Shown: positions 18,420-27,303 of the stretch, one piece after another
Position numbering within the stretch: position 1 is the stretch's first letter
Layout: each line of letters begins with the position of its first letter
Assembly (NCBI GenBank): GCA_030066985.1
Contig: JASJAN010000021.1
Location: 62,001-126,000 of the forward strand
Source of the DNA: Desulfobacterales bacterium
GTDB taxonomy: Bacteria; Desulfobacterota; Desulfobacteria; Desulfobacterales; JAHEIW01
Reading direction: 5' to 3'
Length of the DNA stretch: 64,000 bases
Position numbers and translations under genes: made by a program
Notes under the pieces: generated by a model
Database searches by the model: none
What the model was told of the DNA's origin: nothing
Seen by the model: only the letters and a program-made list of their open reading frames with translations

Positions 18420-19301
18420 ATGAAGATTCGTTTACCAACCATTTCTTTGACCATTTTGATTCTATTCGCTGCGGCGGCAGTGATCACTCAAGCCGGCGAA
18501 AACAGCCAAGCCATTGGCTGGCAGAAGCTTGATAAAGGCATAGAATTGGGCACCTTTCTATCCCCCTTGCGGGCTGAAGTCGGGGATTCACTGGTAAGGG
18601 TGTTGCGAATTGATCCGACCTATTATCAGTTGCGGTTGCTCAACACCTCGGCTATCCAAAATGGCTCTCCAATTACGCCTAAACAATGGTGCCGCCAAAA
18701 CGGTCTGACGGCTGTGATCAATGCCAGTATGTATCAGACCGATTACAAAACCAGTGTATCCTTAATGCGCAGAAAAGGGCATGTCAATAACCCTAGATTG
18801 TCCAAGGACATGACGATCCTCGCCTTTGACCGGCTGGATAGCGGCGTTTCGGAAGTAAAAATTATTGATCGCCAATGTGAGGATTACAATTTCTGGAAAA
18901 AAAAATATGCCACCCTGATTCAAAGTATCCGCATGATATCATGCACTGGTAAAAATGTCTGGAAACAGCAGCCCCGGCGCTGGAGCACGTCAGCTATTGG
19001 TGTCGATACGCAGAACAATGTTTTATTCATTCATGTGCGATCGTTATATAGCACCCATGACCTGATAAATATCCTTAAAGCACTTCCCCTTAACATATCA
19101 CGTGCCATGTATACCGAAGGCGGACCCCAGGCTCAGTTATACATCAAAGTCGCCGATAGAGAATTTGAATTCGTTGGTAGTTATGAAGTCGGCTCAAGTG
19201 ATGCCAACAAGGGATCGTTACCATGGCCCCTGCCAAATGTGATCGGCATCGTAAAGCGAAACCCCAAGCCCAAGCCATTAAGCGCTGCAGCAAACAGATA
19301 G
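18420..19301 (+). CDS. secreted phosphodiester glycosidase (NAGPA/DUF2233-like) protein
   Basis: A 293-residue exported protein: residues 1-25 form a signal peptide (LTILILFAAAAVITQAGE). The mature part matches the phosphodiester-glycosidase family: AVINASMYQTDY, then SAIGVDTQNNVLFIHVRS and the hallmark TEGGPQAQLYIK, where the family has N/E-L-D-GG-x-S. The family includes the enzyme that uncovers mannose 6-phosphate tags and bacterial cell-envelope hydrolases; the target here is unknown. Monocistronic by its spacing. Confidence 0.75.
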   Translation: MKIRLPTISLTILILFAAAAVITQAGENSQAIGWQKLDKGIELGTFLSPLRAEVGDSLVRVLRIDPTYYQLRLLNTSAIQNGSPITPKQWCRQNGLTAVINASMYQTDYKTSVSLMRRKGHVNNPRLSKDMTILAFDRLDSGVSEVKIIDRQCEDYNFWKKKYATLIQSIRMISCTGKNVWKQQPRRWSTSAIGVDTQNNVLFIHVRSLYSTHDLINILKALPLNISRAMYTEGGPQAQLYIKVADREFEFVGSYEVGSSDANKGSLPWPLPNVIGIVKRNPKPKPLSAAANR

Positions 19302-19566
19302 ATTCTTGACCTGTCTGCTGGTTCGCAGGATGCACCCCTGTTCGTAAAACCATTAAAACAGGTCAGGATTTTAATCGCGCTACATTCATTTTTGACCGCC
19401 GGTGCTGAGTATTCATCGCATTGTGACTTTTTTTTCTAAATAAAGAGGTTGATATTTGATCAGCCTTCCTCTATGAATTATAGTACTTAAGAAAAGTGAA
19501 AAATTTCAGTGCTGGGATTCAATTATCTATATAACTAATTGAAATAAATACTTAAATTAAATTAAC

Positions 19567-20385
19567 ATGCCAAAAGCAACTGAACAGTATAATCTAGCCG
19601 TCATCAATCCGGGCCTTGCCAAGGAATGGCATCCGACTCGCAACGGGGAATTAAATCCCCGAAACGTGACTCCCGGCTCAGGTCGAAAAATATGGTGGAT
19701 ATGCAGCAGGGGCCATGAATGGCAGGCAACCGTATACAGCCGAAACCGCGGCACTAACTGCCCATCGTGCCACAAATCCACAACGGCGGATAACAGCGAA
19801 ATGCTGCTTGCCAACACCGATCTCATCAAAGAATGGCATCTAACGAAAAATAGCGGTTTAAATCTGCGGAATTTACCACCGGGCTTTAATAAAAAAGTAT
19901 GGTGGATTTGTGAAGAAGGACATGAATGGGAGCAAACAGTCAAAGCACGAATAAAAGGACGCGGTTGCCCGCAGTGCAACAAAGGCAGCGTTCAGAAAAA
20001 ATCACCAAAAGATTCGCCATCAACTCAGCCGTCTGAGAAGATGTTGACACCTGATAAATTCGGTGTGCGCCGACCATCATTTGCTGAAACCAGTGCGGCA
20101 ACCGGTTTTAGAAGAAATAAGCGCTTTATGCATCGGGCAACTGTCATCATAGAAGATGTCAATTCTGGTTCGTTGAGCTACGCCCAAACAAAAGATTTCA
20201 GCAATGATGGTATGCTATTGGAATCAGCAGTTGCTTTCAAACCCGGCACGAAAATAAAAATTAAATTTGACGCCCAACCCTTTAAATCTGCTCCAAAAAC
20301 TTACAGCTCTATTGTCAGGTGGTGCAAAGAAGCTGCCAATGAAGACGCCATGCACAACTACGGAATTGGCGTAAAATTTATTTGA
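19567..20385 (+). CDS. double zinc-ribbon (DUF4379-like) protein with C-terminal PilZ domain
   Basis: A 272-residue cytoplasmic protein of unusual architecture. Two tandem copies of a zinc-ribbon domain (about 8-65 and 75-138) each show EWHxTxN, then WWIC-x3-GHEW and CPSC or CPQC. After a Ser/Pro linker, residues about 175-272 look like PilZ: RRNKRFMHR and DFSNDGMLLES fit the RxxxR and D/NxSxxG c-di-GMP-binding motifs. The ribbon family often accompanies nuclease-like proteins, so nucleic-acid contact controlled by c-di-GMP is an inference. It has no membrane part. Confidence 0.75.
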   Translation: MPKATEQYNLAVINPGLAKEWHPTRNGELNPRNVTPGSGRKIWWICSRGHEWQATVYSRNRGTNCPSCHKSTTADNSEMLLANTDLIKEWHLTKNSGLNLRNLPPGFNKKVWWICEEGHEWEQTVKARIKGRGCPQCNKGSVQKKSPKDSPSTQPSEKMLTPDKFGVRRPSFAETSAATGFRRNKRFMHRATVIIEDVNSGSLSYAQTKDFSNDGMLLESAVAFKPGTKIKIKFDAQPFKSAPKTYSSIVRWCKEAANEDAMHNYGIGVKFI

Positions 20386-20590
20386 TAAAATTTGAACCCG
20401 GAATTACCTTTCACCTATTTAATTAAACAATTCGTTTAAATTTATAATATAACTATATTAAATTAAATAAAAATCAAACTTAATAGCCTGGCGGATCAAC
20501 CGACTTCATGCTAAAGTTTCGCCAAATTTAACCGATATTATGTTATACTTGTATTTTGCAAGATTCGGGTTTTAATTACAGGAGATCGTA

Positions 20591-20764
20591 ATGAAGGACC
20601 TTATCTCTCAGGGTTTATTGCTGCTTTCAGAAATCGGCGTGATTGTCGTCATGTTAATTATTATCGTAAAAGAACGAAAAAAAAGAAAAGAACACGCAAA
20701 GAAAACAAAACGGCCAGCGCGAAGCAACGCGGTGCCCGAAACACAAACACTTTATCTGGATTGA
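20591..20764 (+). CDS. 57-residue single-span membrane protein
   Basis: Short gene with ACAGGAGATCGTA before its ATG and a terminator 45 nt after its stop, which together support expression. The product starts MKDLISQGLL, has one hydrophobic helix (about 8-26) and then a very basic stretch (KERKKRKEHAKKTKR) that should face the cytoplasm, ending TQTLYLD. I do not recognise it. Possible roles include a small membrane regulator or an anchor, but nothing in the sequence decides this. Confidence 0.6.
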   Translation: MKDLISQGLLLLSEIGVIVVMLIIIVKERKKRKEHAKKTKRPARSNAVPETQTLYLD

Positions 20765-20808
20765 TCATCGATCCAGCTAAACCAACACCCAGTGACCCAA
20801 AATCTTAC

Positions 20809-20845
20809 AAAGGCAGCGACCCAATACCGGGCGCTGCCTTTCTTA
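20809..20845 (+). terminator. intrinsic terminator
   Basis: AAAGGCAGCG (20809-20818) pairs with CGCTGCCTTT (20832-20841), followed by TCTTAC. It ends the small membrane-protein transcript and separates it from the gene at 20904. Confidence 0.75.
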
Positions 20846-20903
20846 CTAGAATAAATCAAATCAGCATGTTTTGGTCTTTAGCCGTTCAATAGGATAAACG
20901 CTC

Positions 20904-21659
20904 ATGAATTGCCCTAAATGCGGTTTTGAACAGACCCTTGATGGCATTGAATGCCAAAAATGCTGTGTTATTTTTGCTAAATATCTCAACGTTAAAAAAC
21001 ATCCGGCACAGAAAACTGCCCATACGCCCCTCGCGGTTCCAAAAAACAAAGCTGGCTGGGAATTTGCAAAAAATCTATTTTTGTATGTGAAGCCTGAGAC
21101 CAATTCGCTTATTTTGATAGGCCGCAGCCTTGTATTTGCCATCATTTTGATATGGAGTATCAAATTTATTCTGACCCCCATGAAAAACCATTATGCTATG
21201 GCGTCTTTCTGGCATCTGGTCAATCTGCCTTTTCACGAAGCCGGCCACCTTATATTTCGACCCTTTGGCGAATTTATGACCTCTTTGGGCGGCAGCCTCG
21301 GCCAATTGCTGATACCGCTCGTTTGCCTGGTGGTTTTTTTAATCAAGACCCGTGATACTTTTGCTGCTGCCTTTGCTTTGTGGTGGTTTGGCGAAAATTT
21401 TCTAGATCTGGCTCCGTATATCAACGATGCACGATCGTTGAGTTTGCCATTGTTAGGCGGTAACACCGGGCGTACCTCGCCATACGGATTCCATGATTGG
21501 GAATTTATTCTTAAAAAATTGGGCTGGATTCAATACGATCATACGCTGGCATATTGGGCACATCTTTTGGGTTGTGTTTTGATGATATTCGCACTTGTAT
21601 GGGGCGGATATATCCTTTATAAGCAATATCAATACAAAAAATCCGCCGATTCAGCCTGA
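20904..21659 (+). CDS. zinc-ribbon membrane protein with HEAGH motif
   Basis: A 251-residue protein. The N-terminus is a zinc ribbon (CPKC at 3-6, CQKC at 17-20, then VIFAKY), a leader common to many deltaproteobacterial proteins. Then come four to five membrane segments. At the start of the second, NLPFHEAGHLIFRPFGEF contains HExxH-like HEAGH, as in site-2 (M50) proteases and related membrane proteins. The third metal ligand of M50 (an NxxPxxxLDG-type motif) is not obvious; ENFLDLAPYINDA could substitute. Protease activity is therefore unproven. Confidence 0.65.
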   Translation: MNCPKCGFEQTLDGIECQKCCVIFAKYLNVKKHPAQKTAHTPLAVPKNKAGWEFAKNLFLYVKPETNSLILIGRSLVFAIILIWSIKFILTPMKNHYAMASFWHLVNLPFHEAGHLIFRPFGEFMTSLGGSLGQLLIPLVCLVVFLIKTRDTFAAAFALWWFGENFLDLAPYINDARSLSLPLLGGNTGRTSPYGFHDWEFILKKLGWIQYDHTLAYWAHLLGCVLMIFALVWGGYILYKQYQYKKSADSA

Positions 21660-21764
21660 AGCCCATTACACCTCACTCAAATCCACTGTCGCACCCGAAG
21701 GTGTCAATTGGGAGATGAATCCGGTATTGTACCCTTCCCCACCTAATAAGGAAAGGATAGCAAA

Positions 21765-22163
21765 ATGAAAAGGCAGTTAGGTTTCATTCTTATAACTGCA
21801 TTGGTTATCGCCGCGGCATCTTGTTCCGGAACGATGAAAGGTATCGATCGCTATTCGGGCAAGCGCGTTTTTTTTGAATATGAAGACGAAAAATTCGGAT
21901 CCGCCAAAATTCATATTGTCATGCCCGGCGGAGAGAAATTTTCGGGCAAGCTTCTTAGCGAACCTATGGTAGGGGCATCGGGCAAAGAATACCCGGCCAT
22001 AAATGAATTTCCCGGCAATGCACAAGCACTTTTGTTCGGCGATCGCGGTACAGAAATGCGGTGTAAATTCAGGCTGTCGGATAAAGTGATGGGATTCAAA
22101 AGTGGCGGCTACGGCCTGTGCGAAACTTCCGAAGGCCATGTGATTGATATCTTTACGCGCTAA
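21765..22163 (+). CDS. small lipoprotein
   Basis: A 132-residue exported protein with a lipoprotein signal: LITALVIAAASC places the lipid-modified Cys at 20. The rest is beta-rich with two further Cys (MRCKFRLSD and YGLCETSEGH) that might pair. No family recognised. It lies 22 nt before the following nitrilase-family gene on the same strand, so co-transcription is likely, although their roles seem unrelated. Confidence 0.65.
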   Translation: MKRQLGFILITALVIAAASCSGTMKGIDRYSGKRVFFEYEDEKFGSAKIHIVMPGGEKFSGKLLSEPMVGASGKEYPAINEFPGNAQALLFGDRGTEMRCKFRLSDKVMGFKSGGYGLCETSEGHVIDIFTR

Positions 22164-22185
22164 CGAATAAATGAGGAGCCGGGGC

Positions 22186-22959
22186 ATGAGGGTCACGGTC
22201 TGTGAAATGCACAACCAGCCAGACCGCTTTGAGCAAGATTGGAACGCATTGGTCGACCACGTCAAATCTGCTGCCAGCGAATTGGTTTTGCTCCCTGAAA
22301 TGCCCTTCTATCCCTGGCTGGCGTCTGCTAAAAAAGTTGACGCTAAACGCTGGCAAGCTTCCATAGAGGCGACCGATAAATGGATAACTTGCCTTAAAGA
22401 TCTGGCACCGGCCGCCGTTCTGGGCACCCGGCCGGTGGTAAAAGACAACCGTCGGTTAAATGAAGGCTTCTGCTGGGAGGCTGCCGCAGGTTATCGCCCC
22501 ATCCATTGCAAAACCTACCTTCCCGATGAGCGTGGTTTCTGGGAAGCATCATGGTATCAGCGGGGTGACGACGATTTCAGCGTGATGCAGTGCGGACAGG
22601 CCACAGTGGGCTTCCTCATCTGCACCGAACTGTGGTTTAACAAACATGCCAGGAATTACGCGCAACAGGGCGCTCATCTGATCGTCTGCCCCCGGGCCAC
22701 TCCCAAGGCTTCAGTCGATAAATGGCTCGCGGGCGGACGAGCTGCAGCGATAGTATCCGGCGCATACTGCCTGTCCTCAAATCATACTGGATCCCGCACA
22801 GATGGACCTGATTGGGGCGGTGCCGGCTGGATTATCGAGCCTGAAGAAGGTGAAATCATAGGGCTTACATCAAAAATGACGCCATTTTTAACCATGAGCA
22901 TTGACCTGAAAGCAGCAGAAAATGCCAAGCGCACCTACCCCCGATATGTAAAGTCCTAA
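22186..22959 (+). CDS. carbon-nitrogen hydrolase family protein
   Basis: A 257-residue nitrilase-superfamily amidohydrolase. The triad is visible: Glu in LLPEMPFYPW, Lys in CKTYLPDERG and Cys in GFLICTELWFNKHARNY. It is a single-domain member without the extra regions of true nitrilases, so an amidase or ureidopropionase-type role is more likely than nitrile hydrolysis. GAGGAGCCGGGGC is the ribosome site for the ATG at 22186; the upstream in-frame ATG at 22171 overlaps that site. Confidence 0.85.
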   Translation: MRVTVCEMHNQPDRFEQDWNALVDHVKSAASELVLLPEMPFYPWLASAKKVDAKRWQASIEATDKWITCLKDLAPAAVLGTRPVVKDNRRLNEGFCWEAAAGYRPIHCKTYLPDERGFWEASWYQRGDDDFSVMQCGQATVGFLICTELWFNKHARNYAQQGAHLIVCPRATPKASVDKWLAGGRAAAIVSGAYCLSSNHTGSRTDGPDWGGAGWIIEPEEGEIIGLTSKMTPFLTMSIDLKAAENAKRTYPRYVKS

Positions 22960-23073
22960 AAGCGCTTGCATCTAATCACAGAAACACCTAAATTTATCTA
23001 ATTTAGCACCCATCATACAGCAGCCCATCTTTTCAAAGGCTGACTTGATAATCCAGAAAACAGGCTGCCCCCT

Positions 23074-23496
23074 ATGCAGATCAATATCTCTGAATTTTCA
23101 ATCGCAGATTATAATCAGGTCTTGATGCTTTGGAAGCGCTGCAAAGGCATCGGCCTGAGTGACGCAGACTCAAAAGAAAATCTAAATGCCTATCTAAATC
23201 GCAATCCTGCTTTAAGCTTTGTGGCCAAAAACGCGAATGCGGTCATCGGAGCGGTGCTGTGCGGGCACGATGGTCGCCGGGGTTATCTTCACCACCTTGC
23301 CGTGCGCCACGATTGCAGGAATCAGGGCATCGGCCGATCACTTATTGAAAAATGTTTGTCGGGGCTTAAATCAATCGGAATTCAAAAATGCCACCTGTTT
23401 ATATTCAACACCAACGACAGCGGTATTCGATTCTGGAAAAAAATGGGCTGGGATTATCGCAATGATTTGAGTGTGATCTCTAAAGAAATCGAATAG
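23074..23496 (+). CDS. GNAT acetyltransferase
   Basis: A 140-residue acetyl-CoA-dependent N-acetyltransferase. The acetyl-CoA pyrophosphate loop is RNQGIGRSL, preceded by LHHLAVRHDC, and the C-terminal NDSGIRFWKKMGW is the family end motif. It resembles the YpeA subgroup of small acetyltransferases. It starts an apparent three-gene run with the nitrilase and LysE exporter. The substrate is unknown; an amine or amino acid related to the neighbouring enzymes is conceivable. Confidence 0.82.
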   Translation: MQINISEFSIADYNQVLMLWKRCKGIGLSDADSKENLNAYLNRNPALSFVAKNANAVIGAVLCGHDGRRGYLHHLAVRHDCRNQGIGRSLIEKCLSGLKSIGIQKCHLFIFNTNDSGIRFWKKMGWDYRNDLSVISKEIE

Positions 23497-23550
23497 CCTG
23501 TGCAGATCTTTTTATCAGCACCATATCGCATGGCAGAAACGCGAGGTAAA

Positions 23551-24513
23551 ATGGCCACAAAAAATCAAGATGTAAAGGCGGCTGTCGTACAGGCAGCGCC
23601 CATACTGTTTAATCGCGAAGCTACTGTGGACAAAGCCTGTGCGTTGATCGAACAGGCAGCTGCACAGGGTGCCCAACTTATTTTGTTTCCTGAAGCATAT
23701 ATCCCGGCTTACCCAAGGGGTTTGGCGTTTGGCACGGTAGTGGGTAGCCGCAGCCCGGTGGGACGTAGGATCTGGCAACGCTACTGGGAAAACACAGTGG
23801 AAGTCCCTGGCCCCACAACGCAAAAATTGGCAGAAGCGGCCAAAAAGGCCAACGTCTATCTGGCGATGGGTATTATCGAGCGAGACATGCAGCGCAGCAG
23901 CGGCACCCTGTATTGCACACTTTTGTATTTCGGACCCGATGGCCGGTTGCTGGGCAAACATCAAAAACTGAAACCCACCGCCGGAGAGCGACTGATTTGG
24001 GGTGAAGGCGATGGCAGCACGCTCACCGTTATTCAGACTGATATCGGCAACATTGGCGGGTTGATCTGCTGGGAAAATTATATGCCGCTGGCCCGTATGG
24101 CCATGTATAACAAGGGCGTGGATATTTACCTAGCGCCCACAGCCGATGCCAGAGATACCTGGCAGGCCACACTACGTCACATTGCATGTGAAGGACGCTG
24201 TTTCGTATTGGGATGCAACCAGTATATGACCAAGGATATGTATCCGGATGATTTGAAAGACTTAAAGGAATTGGACGAGCAGCCTGAGATCATGTGCCGC
24301 GGCGGCAGCGTCATAATTTCGCCTCTGGGAAAAGTTTTGGCTGGCCCGATGTATGATCAAGAAGGCTTCCTGTATGCCAATCTGGATTTAGGCGCCATTG
24401 CCCGCAGCAAATTTGATTTCGACGTGGTAGGACATTACGCCCGCCCGGATGTCTTTCAGTTGCTTGTCAACGAAAACCCGAGTGTGTCAGTGGTGGAAGT
24501 CGATAAAAAATGA
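23551..24513 (+). CDS. nitrilase
   Basis: Hydrolyses a nitrile to the carboxylic acid and ammonia. It is a 320-residue member with the true nitrilase catalytic motif: Cys in GGLICWENYMPLARM, Glu in LILFPEAYIPAYPRG and Lys in HQKLKPTAGERLIWGEGDG. These match the aliphatic/arylacetonitrilase branch. The frame opens at 23500, but GAGGTAAA precedes the ATG at 23551. It overlaps the LysE start by 4 nt, implying coupled translation, so an acid or amino acid product might be exported. Confidence 0.9.
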   Translation: MATKNQDVKAAVVQAAPILFNREATVDKACALIEQAAAQGAQLILFPEAYIPAYPRGLAFGTVVGSRSPVGRRIWQRYWENTVEVPGPTTQKLAEAAKKANVYLAMGIIERDMQRSSGTLYCTLLYFGPDGRLLGKHQKLKPTAGERLIWGEGDGSTLTVIQTDIGNIGGLICWENYMPLARMAMYNKGVDIYLAPTADARDTWQATLRHIACEGRCFVLGCNQYMTKDMYPDDLKDLKELDEQPEIMCRGGSVIISPLGKVLAGPMYDQEGFLYANLDLGAIARSKFDFDVVGHYARPDVFQLLVNENPSVSVVEVDKK

Positions 24514-25130
24514 TGGAATGGGGCTTATTTATCAAGGGCATGATTATCGGTTTTTCAATTGCCGCACCGGTGGGGCCCATTGGGATCCTGTGCATCCAGC
24601 GCACATTATCAAACGGCAATTTCCAAGGACTGGTCACCGGGTTGGGGGCCGCCACCGCTGACGCAGTTTATGGTTTCATTGCCGCGTTTGGTTTAACTTT
24701 TATTTCTGATTTTTTGGTGGATCAATCTATTTGGTTTCGAATCATCGGTGGCCTTTTTCTTTGCTATCTGGGAATACGTGCTTTTGCAAGCAAACCGTCT
24801 TCGCAGAGCCTTTTAGTAAAAGATAGCAATGCGCTTTCATCCTATGGCACCACTTTTTTCTTAACCCTTACCAATCCAATGACCATCCTTTTTTTCGCGG
24901 GCGTATTTGCCGGGATGGGGGTTGTCAGCGAATCCATCCACTATGCCGCAGCGGGTCTGATGGTCATCGGCGTCTTTATCGGCTCAGCGACCTGGTGGTT
25001 GCTGTTGAGCGGTGCAACCGCCATTTTTCGCCATAAAATCAGCGAGGGCAAGCTGGCGTTGGTCAACAGGATTTCCGGGGTCATTATTCTGGCCTTTGGT
25101 GTGGCGGCGCTTGTGAGTGTTGTGGTTTAA
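24510..25130 (+). CDS. LysE/RhtB family exporter
   Basis: A 206-residue inner-membrane protein with six hydrophobic segments. It opens GMIIGFSIAAPVGPIGILCIQRTL, the LysE-family signature, and has LTLTNPMTILFF in the middle. Members export amino acids or related metabolites. Its ATG overlaps the nitrilase stop (ATGA). The gene is followed after 7 nt by a family A repeat, in which transcription might end. Confidence 0.9.
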   Translation: MMEWGLFIKGMIIGFSIAAPVGPIGILCIQRTLSNGNFQGLVTGLGAATADAVYGFIAAFGLTFISDFLVDQSIWFRIIGGLFLCYLGIRAFASKPSSQSLLVKDSNALSSYGTTFFLTLTNPMTILFFAGVFAGMGVVSESIHYAAAGLMVIGVFIGSATWWLLLSGATAIFRHKISEGKLALVNRISGVIILAFGVAALVSVVV

Positions 25131-25137
25131 ATCTAGG

Positions 25138-25276
25138 GTTTCAGTGTTCAGGTGTCAGGTGTCAGGACTACGAATTTGATGAAAATCATCTTTGCATGGC
25201 ATCTTTTTTCTGACACATGAAACCTGACACCTGAACCGCATCTGGCGGAACTTTTGAACATTGACACCTGAAAGCT
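25138..25276. repeat. family A element, copy 2 (with shared core)
   Basis: Inverted arms TTCAGGTGTCAGGTGTCAGG and TGAAACCTGACACCTGAA flank a core (ACTACGAATTTGATGA, then GCATGGCATCTTTTTTCTGA). After the right arm come a degenerate CCGC-ATCTG-GCGG palindrome and AACTTTTGAACATTGACACC. Nearly the same layout and core recur at 44807-44951, making this a genuine dispersed element rather than simple repetition. Confidence 0.85.
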
Positions 25277-25329
25277 TGTAAATTTTGAGGTCATAAATTG
25301 AATTGACTTAAAAAATGGAAGGCATGCAA

Positions 25330-25692
25330 ATGGAAACAATAGAGGTGGCACCAATCAAACCGACCATTACCTTTAAGGAATTTGAGAAGATTGACATTCG
25401 CATCGGGACCGTCGAAAAGGTGGAACCGGTTGAACAAGCCGACAAATTGGTCAAATTGCGTGTAAATTTTGGCGACCATCACCGTCATATCCTGGCCGGT
25501 ATTAAGACAGAGCGAGCGGATCCAGCAGAAATTGTCGGTCTGCAGGCACTATTTGTAGTAAATCTTGAACCGCGCGAAATGATGGGCGAAGTGTCAGAGG
25601 GTATGTTGTTTGATCTGGGTTATGCCGACGACATTACGCCGGTCATGGCAGTTCCGGAGAGACCGGTTCCGAATGGTGTCAGAGCTGGATAA
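25330..25692 (+). CDS. tRNA-binding domain protein (CsaA-like)
   Basis: A 120-residue stand-alone EMAPII/OB-fold tRNA-binding domain, like CsaA and the C-terminus of methionyl-tRNA synthetase. Features: FEKIDIRIGTVEKVEPVEQADKL (split here by length limits only in reading), LAGIKTERADPAEIVG and LEPREMMGEVSEGML, which is the family RKM-x-G-x-x-SEGM motif with a Glu-Met variant. CsaA proteins are proposed chaperone or export helpers. GGAAGG lies 7 nt before the ATG at 25330; ATGs at 25315 and 25324 are alternatives. Confidence 0.85.
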   Translation: METIEVAPIKPTITFKEFEKIDIRIGTVEKVEPVEQADKLVKLRVNFGDHHRHILAGIKTERADPAEIVGLQALFVVNLEPREMMGEVSEGMLFDLGYADDITPVMAVPERPVPNGVRAG

Positions 25693-25903
25693 TGATTGCC
25701 TATTGGGATGACCCTTGCCATCAAATGGAGGCGAACAATGCCATCGCCATCTTTCCTCGAAGATTTTTTGATATTTCCGATTAGCACAATTTGAACAAAA
25801 TAGAGAAGCTATTCAATTCCGATGCAGAGCTTTACTTTCCCAAAAAACATTTGACACTCATCATTTTAGTCTTTGATTCTCAAAGCGCATAACAAGGACG
25901 ATA

Positions 25904-26545
25904 ATGGGTATTCACATCAGACAGGCCCGGGCTGAAGACGCTGATTTTCTGGCCTGGCTCATGATCATCGCGGGAAGGGCCCACGTCACCAGGGGAATCT
26001 GGGAGGTCATATTAGGCGGCACAGAACAAGAGTGCCTAATATTTCTTAAACACCTGGCGGTAACCACTACACCGCATCTCTTTCATCATTCATGCTACCT
26101 GATAGCGGAATCCGATGGCAAACCAGCAGCAGGGTTAGGTGGATACGATCCGAGTCGATTAGGATACATAGCACTTCAAAAGGCTATGCCGGAAGTTTTT
26201 AGAAAACTCGGGTATCTTGGTCCAAGCCCAGAAGCCAACAACCGTGCAGAGCGGGTACTTTGTTGTATACCTGATAACGTCAAAGGGGCCTGGATCATTG
26301 ATAGTGTGGCCACGTTGCCTGCGTATCGCCGCAAGGGATTGGCTGACCGTTTGCTGACGGTAATTCTTGAAAAAGGTCGTCAGAAGGGTTTTCAGAGGGC
26401 CCAAATCAACTTATACATCGGAAATCGTCCTGCTCAGCGCGCCTACGAAAAGCATGGATTTAAAATTGTGGCGCACAAATGTCATCCGGACTTTGAGGAT
26501 GAAATCGGCTCACCTGGAATGATATGCATGTTGAGAAATCTTTGA
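25904..26545 (+). CDS. GNAT acetyltransferase
   Basis: A 213-residue N-acetyltransferase. The acetyl-CoA loop RRKGLADRL follows DSVATLPAY, and NRPAQRAYEKHGFKI is the C-terminal motif. The N-terminal half (residues 20-130) is longer than in minimal GNAT proteins and probably holds the substrate pocket. Monocistronic. Substrate is unknown. Confidence 0.82.
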   Translation: MGIHIRQARAEDADFLAWLMIIAGRAHVTRGIWEVILGGTEQECLIFLKHLAVTTTPHLFHHSCYLIAESDGKPAAGLGGYDPSRLGYIALQKAMPEVFRKLGYLGPSPEANNRAERVLCCIPDNVKGAWIIDSVATLPAYRRKGLADRLLTVILEKGRQKGFQRAQINLYIGNRPAQRAYEKHGFKIVAHKCHPDFEDEIGSPGMICMLRNL

Positions 26546-26698
26546 TAATACAAACAATTAAGAAATGACAATCCTCGTGAAGGGTTGATTTTACAGGGTT
26601 GGGCTTCCAAAAATGACTAGATTATGACTTGACACGCCCAGATCAATATGATTCAGATACGGCTGCTGTTCTTTTTTTATCAACCACCAGAGGGTAAC

Positions 26699-27253
26699 AT
26701 GGCCACTTGGATCTGGATATTCATCATTTTGGTCGGAAGCCTGTTTGCCCTGAAAATCATTTACACCTTTAGCATCGCCTTGGTTTTACCCATCACCCAG
26801 GGCGCGCTTTACGTCTCAACATCTCGGGCAAAAATCAAAGCCTTTATTGATGCCGTTCCCATGAAAGCTGATCAAATGCTGGTCGATCTGGGGTGCGGTG
26901 ACGGACGCGTGTTGAGGGAAGTTCAAAAGCGATATGGGGTTCGTACAGTCGGATATGAAATCAATCCGCTGGCCTGCCTGAAGGCTCGAATATATTCTTT
27001 CGGGTCTCATAAAATTAACATCAGGCGTCAAAATTTCTGGGAAGCCGATTTGTCTGAAGCAGATGTGGTTTTTTGCTATCTTTATCCGGATGTAATGAAA
27101 AAGTTGGCTGCCAAGCTCGTTGCCGGTCTGAAACCGGGCGCTGTGGTTGTATCGAGCAATTTTGCCCTACCAGGAATCGTCCCCAGCCAGGTCATAAAAT
27201 TAAAGCACATATTATATAATGACCCCATCTACATATATAAAATGAAACCATAA
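26699..27253 (+). CDS. membrane-anchored SAM-dependent methyltransferase
   Basis: A 184-residue protein with one N-terminal membrane helix (WIWIFIILVGSLFALKIIYTF) and a second hydrophobic stretch, then a methyltransferase core facing the cytoplasm. Motif I is LVDLGCGDGRVLRE, the acidic loop GYEINPLA, then FCYLYPDVMKKL and LKPGAVVVSSNF. AGAGGGTAAC precedes the ATG at 26699, chosen over the upstream start at 26648. The substrate may be a membrane lipid or quinone, by location only. Confidence 0.78.
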   Translation: MATWIWIFIILVGSLFALKIIYTFSIALVLPITQGALYVSTSRAKIKAFIDAVPMKADQMLVDLGCGDGRVLREVQKRYGVRTVGYEINPLACLKARIYSFGSHKINIRRQNFWEADLSEADVVFCYLYPDVMKKLAAKLVAGLKPGAVVVSSNFALPGIVPSQVIKLKHILYNDPIYIYKMKP

Positions 27254-27303
27254 GTGCTCAGTATAGCGCGGCGTATTCAATTTCAAAATCAATACTTGTT
27301 TCA

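Noticed and set aside
24449-24661. Short overlapping frame across the nitrilase/LysE junction
   Set aside because: It lies inside both real genes in another frame and lacks support.
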